Of a stretch of 5,514 nucleotides of DNA, positions 5,083 through 5,514 are shown piece after piece (position 1 is the stretch's first letter; every line of letters starts with the position of its first letter). Source of the DNA: Chromatiales bacterium. Lineage in GTDB: Bacteria; Pseudomonadota; Gammaproteobacteria; UBA6429; Thiohalophilaceae. The DNA lies in NCBI GenBank assembly GCA_027001895.1, contig JALTLP010000135.1, positions 1 through 5,514 of the forward strand, in the 5' to 3' direction. The notes under the pieces were generated by a model, which was not told the DNA's origin, did no database searches, and saw nothing but the letters and a program-made list of their open reading frames with translations. The position numbers and the translations under genes were made by a program.

Positions 5083-5514
5083 ATGCAGAAAACACCCAAT
5101 AAAATCCAACGAATTTCCATCTCTAAATCATTGAAGCGGACATTGTTACTTCTCTGCATAGCTAGCCTGTTTACTCCACTGACAGTCTTTGCACTAAAAG
5201 TGAGCAATGCAGAATTTCTTAGTGTGGCCATATACCGATTAGCTGAACATATTACCTGGCCCAGAGCCGATAAAATTCAGCAATACCGTATTCACATTAT
5301 CGATACTGAAACAGATATTGAAAACACCCTTAAAAACATAGCAGCAACACAACAACTTCATAAACGTCCAATTATTGTAAGCCGAAGCGCGGATAAAACA
5401 TTGCCCGCAGGCAGCCATATAATATTTATAGCTAAAAACAGCTCTGAATATTTTGAAGAAATTCTTGAACAAACCCGTCATGACAGCACACTGGTTATGT
5501 CTTTTGATGTAAAC
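5083..5514 (+). CDS. Exported protein with YfiR (DUF4154) domain, N-terminal 144 residues (3' end outside window)
   Basis: The frame is open from ATG 5083 to the right edge. An in-frame TAA at 5071-5073 excludes an earlier start, and no clear Shine-Dalgarno precedes the ATG. Residues 1-37 form a signal peptide: a basic start with KSLKR, the hydrophobic LLLLCIASLFTPLTV, and probable cleavage after VFA. There is no lipobox, so C25 is probably not lipidated. From about residue 43 the sequence follows the YfiR/DUF4154 pattern: AEFLSVAIYRLAEHITWP (W59-P60), then YRIHIID, RPIIVSR, SHIIFIAKNSSEYFEEIL, TLVMSFDV. YfiR of Pseudomonas is a periplasmic inhibitor of a diguanylate cyclase. Other family members carry this domain in front of membrane-bound histidine kinases or cyclases. 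With the C-terminus missing I cannot tell a stand-alone protein from a sensor fusion. The visible mature part has no cysteine, unlike disulfide-stabilised YfiR. It is divergent from the TonB-dependent receptor, which suggests a functional link. Confidence 0.8.
   Translation, partial: MQKTPNKIQRISISKSLKRTLLLLCIASLFTPLTVFALKVSNAEFLSVAIYRLAEHITWPRADKIQQYRIHIIDTETDIENTLKNIAATQQLHKRPIIVSRSADKTLPAGSHIIFIAKNSSEYFEEILEQTRHDSTLVMSFDVN

Noticed and set aside
4980..5481. Minus-strand frames of 83 and 80 codons (4980-5231, 5239-5481) at the right end.
   Set aside because: They are antisense to the YfiR-domain gene and the divergent promoter region. The plus frame has a signal peptide and a recognisable domain; these have neither.
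1..5514. CRISPR array, tRNA or rRNA gene, insertion sequence or attachment site.
   Set aside because: No regularly spaced repeats, cloverleaf-like sequence, transposase frame or terminal inverted repeats were seen on either strand.

Overview
The window looks like a chromosomal segment of a moderately AT-rich Gram-negative bacterium, most likely a gammaproteobacterium. The carbamoyl-phosphate synthetase subunits read almost residue for residue like the E. coli enzymes as I recall them. The other two genes encode an outer-membrane TonB-dependent receptor and a secreted or periplasmic YfiR-type domain, so the cell has two membranes. I cannot name a genus.

Layout: positions 1-1380 (minus strand) hold the first 460 codons of carB, the large subunit; the rest lies beyond the left edge. 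A 118-base gap (1381-1498) contains a nested hairpin. Positions 1499-2632 (minus) hold carA, the small glutaminase subunit, probably starting at a TTG codon. Upstream of carA (2633-2816) is a compact control region. It has a sigma70-like promoter, about 100 bases of leader, a terminator-like hairpin, and a segment in that hairpin's loop that is complementary to the carA ribosome-binding site. Positions 2817-4850 (minus) hold a TonB-dependent receptor of 677 residues. An AT-rich divergent region (4851-5082) contains a perfect 11-bp inverted repeat. From 5083 to the right edge (plus) runs the start of a gene for an exported protein with a YfiR (DUF4154) domain.

Function: carA and carB together make the glutamine-dependent enzyme that supplies carbamoyl phosphate to pyrimidine and arginine synthesis. 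They appear to be transcribed in the order carA-carB from the promoter near 2739-2767. The receptor and the YfiR-domain protein are divergently transcribed from a shared intergenic region. They plausibly form a separate envelope uptake or signalling module that only happens to lie beside carAB.

Most interesting signal: the carA leader can form two partly competing structures. One is an 8-bp GC-rich hairpin ending in a short T run. The other is a 9-bp pairing between that hairpin's loop and right arm base and the carA Shine-Dalgarno sequence. This suggests an RNA switch or pseudoknot controlling carA, which I do not recognise as a described element.
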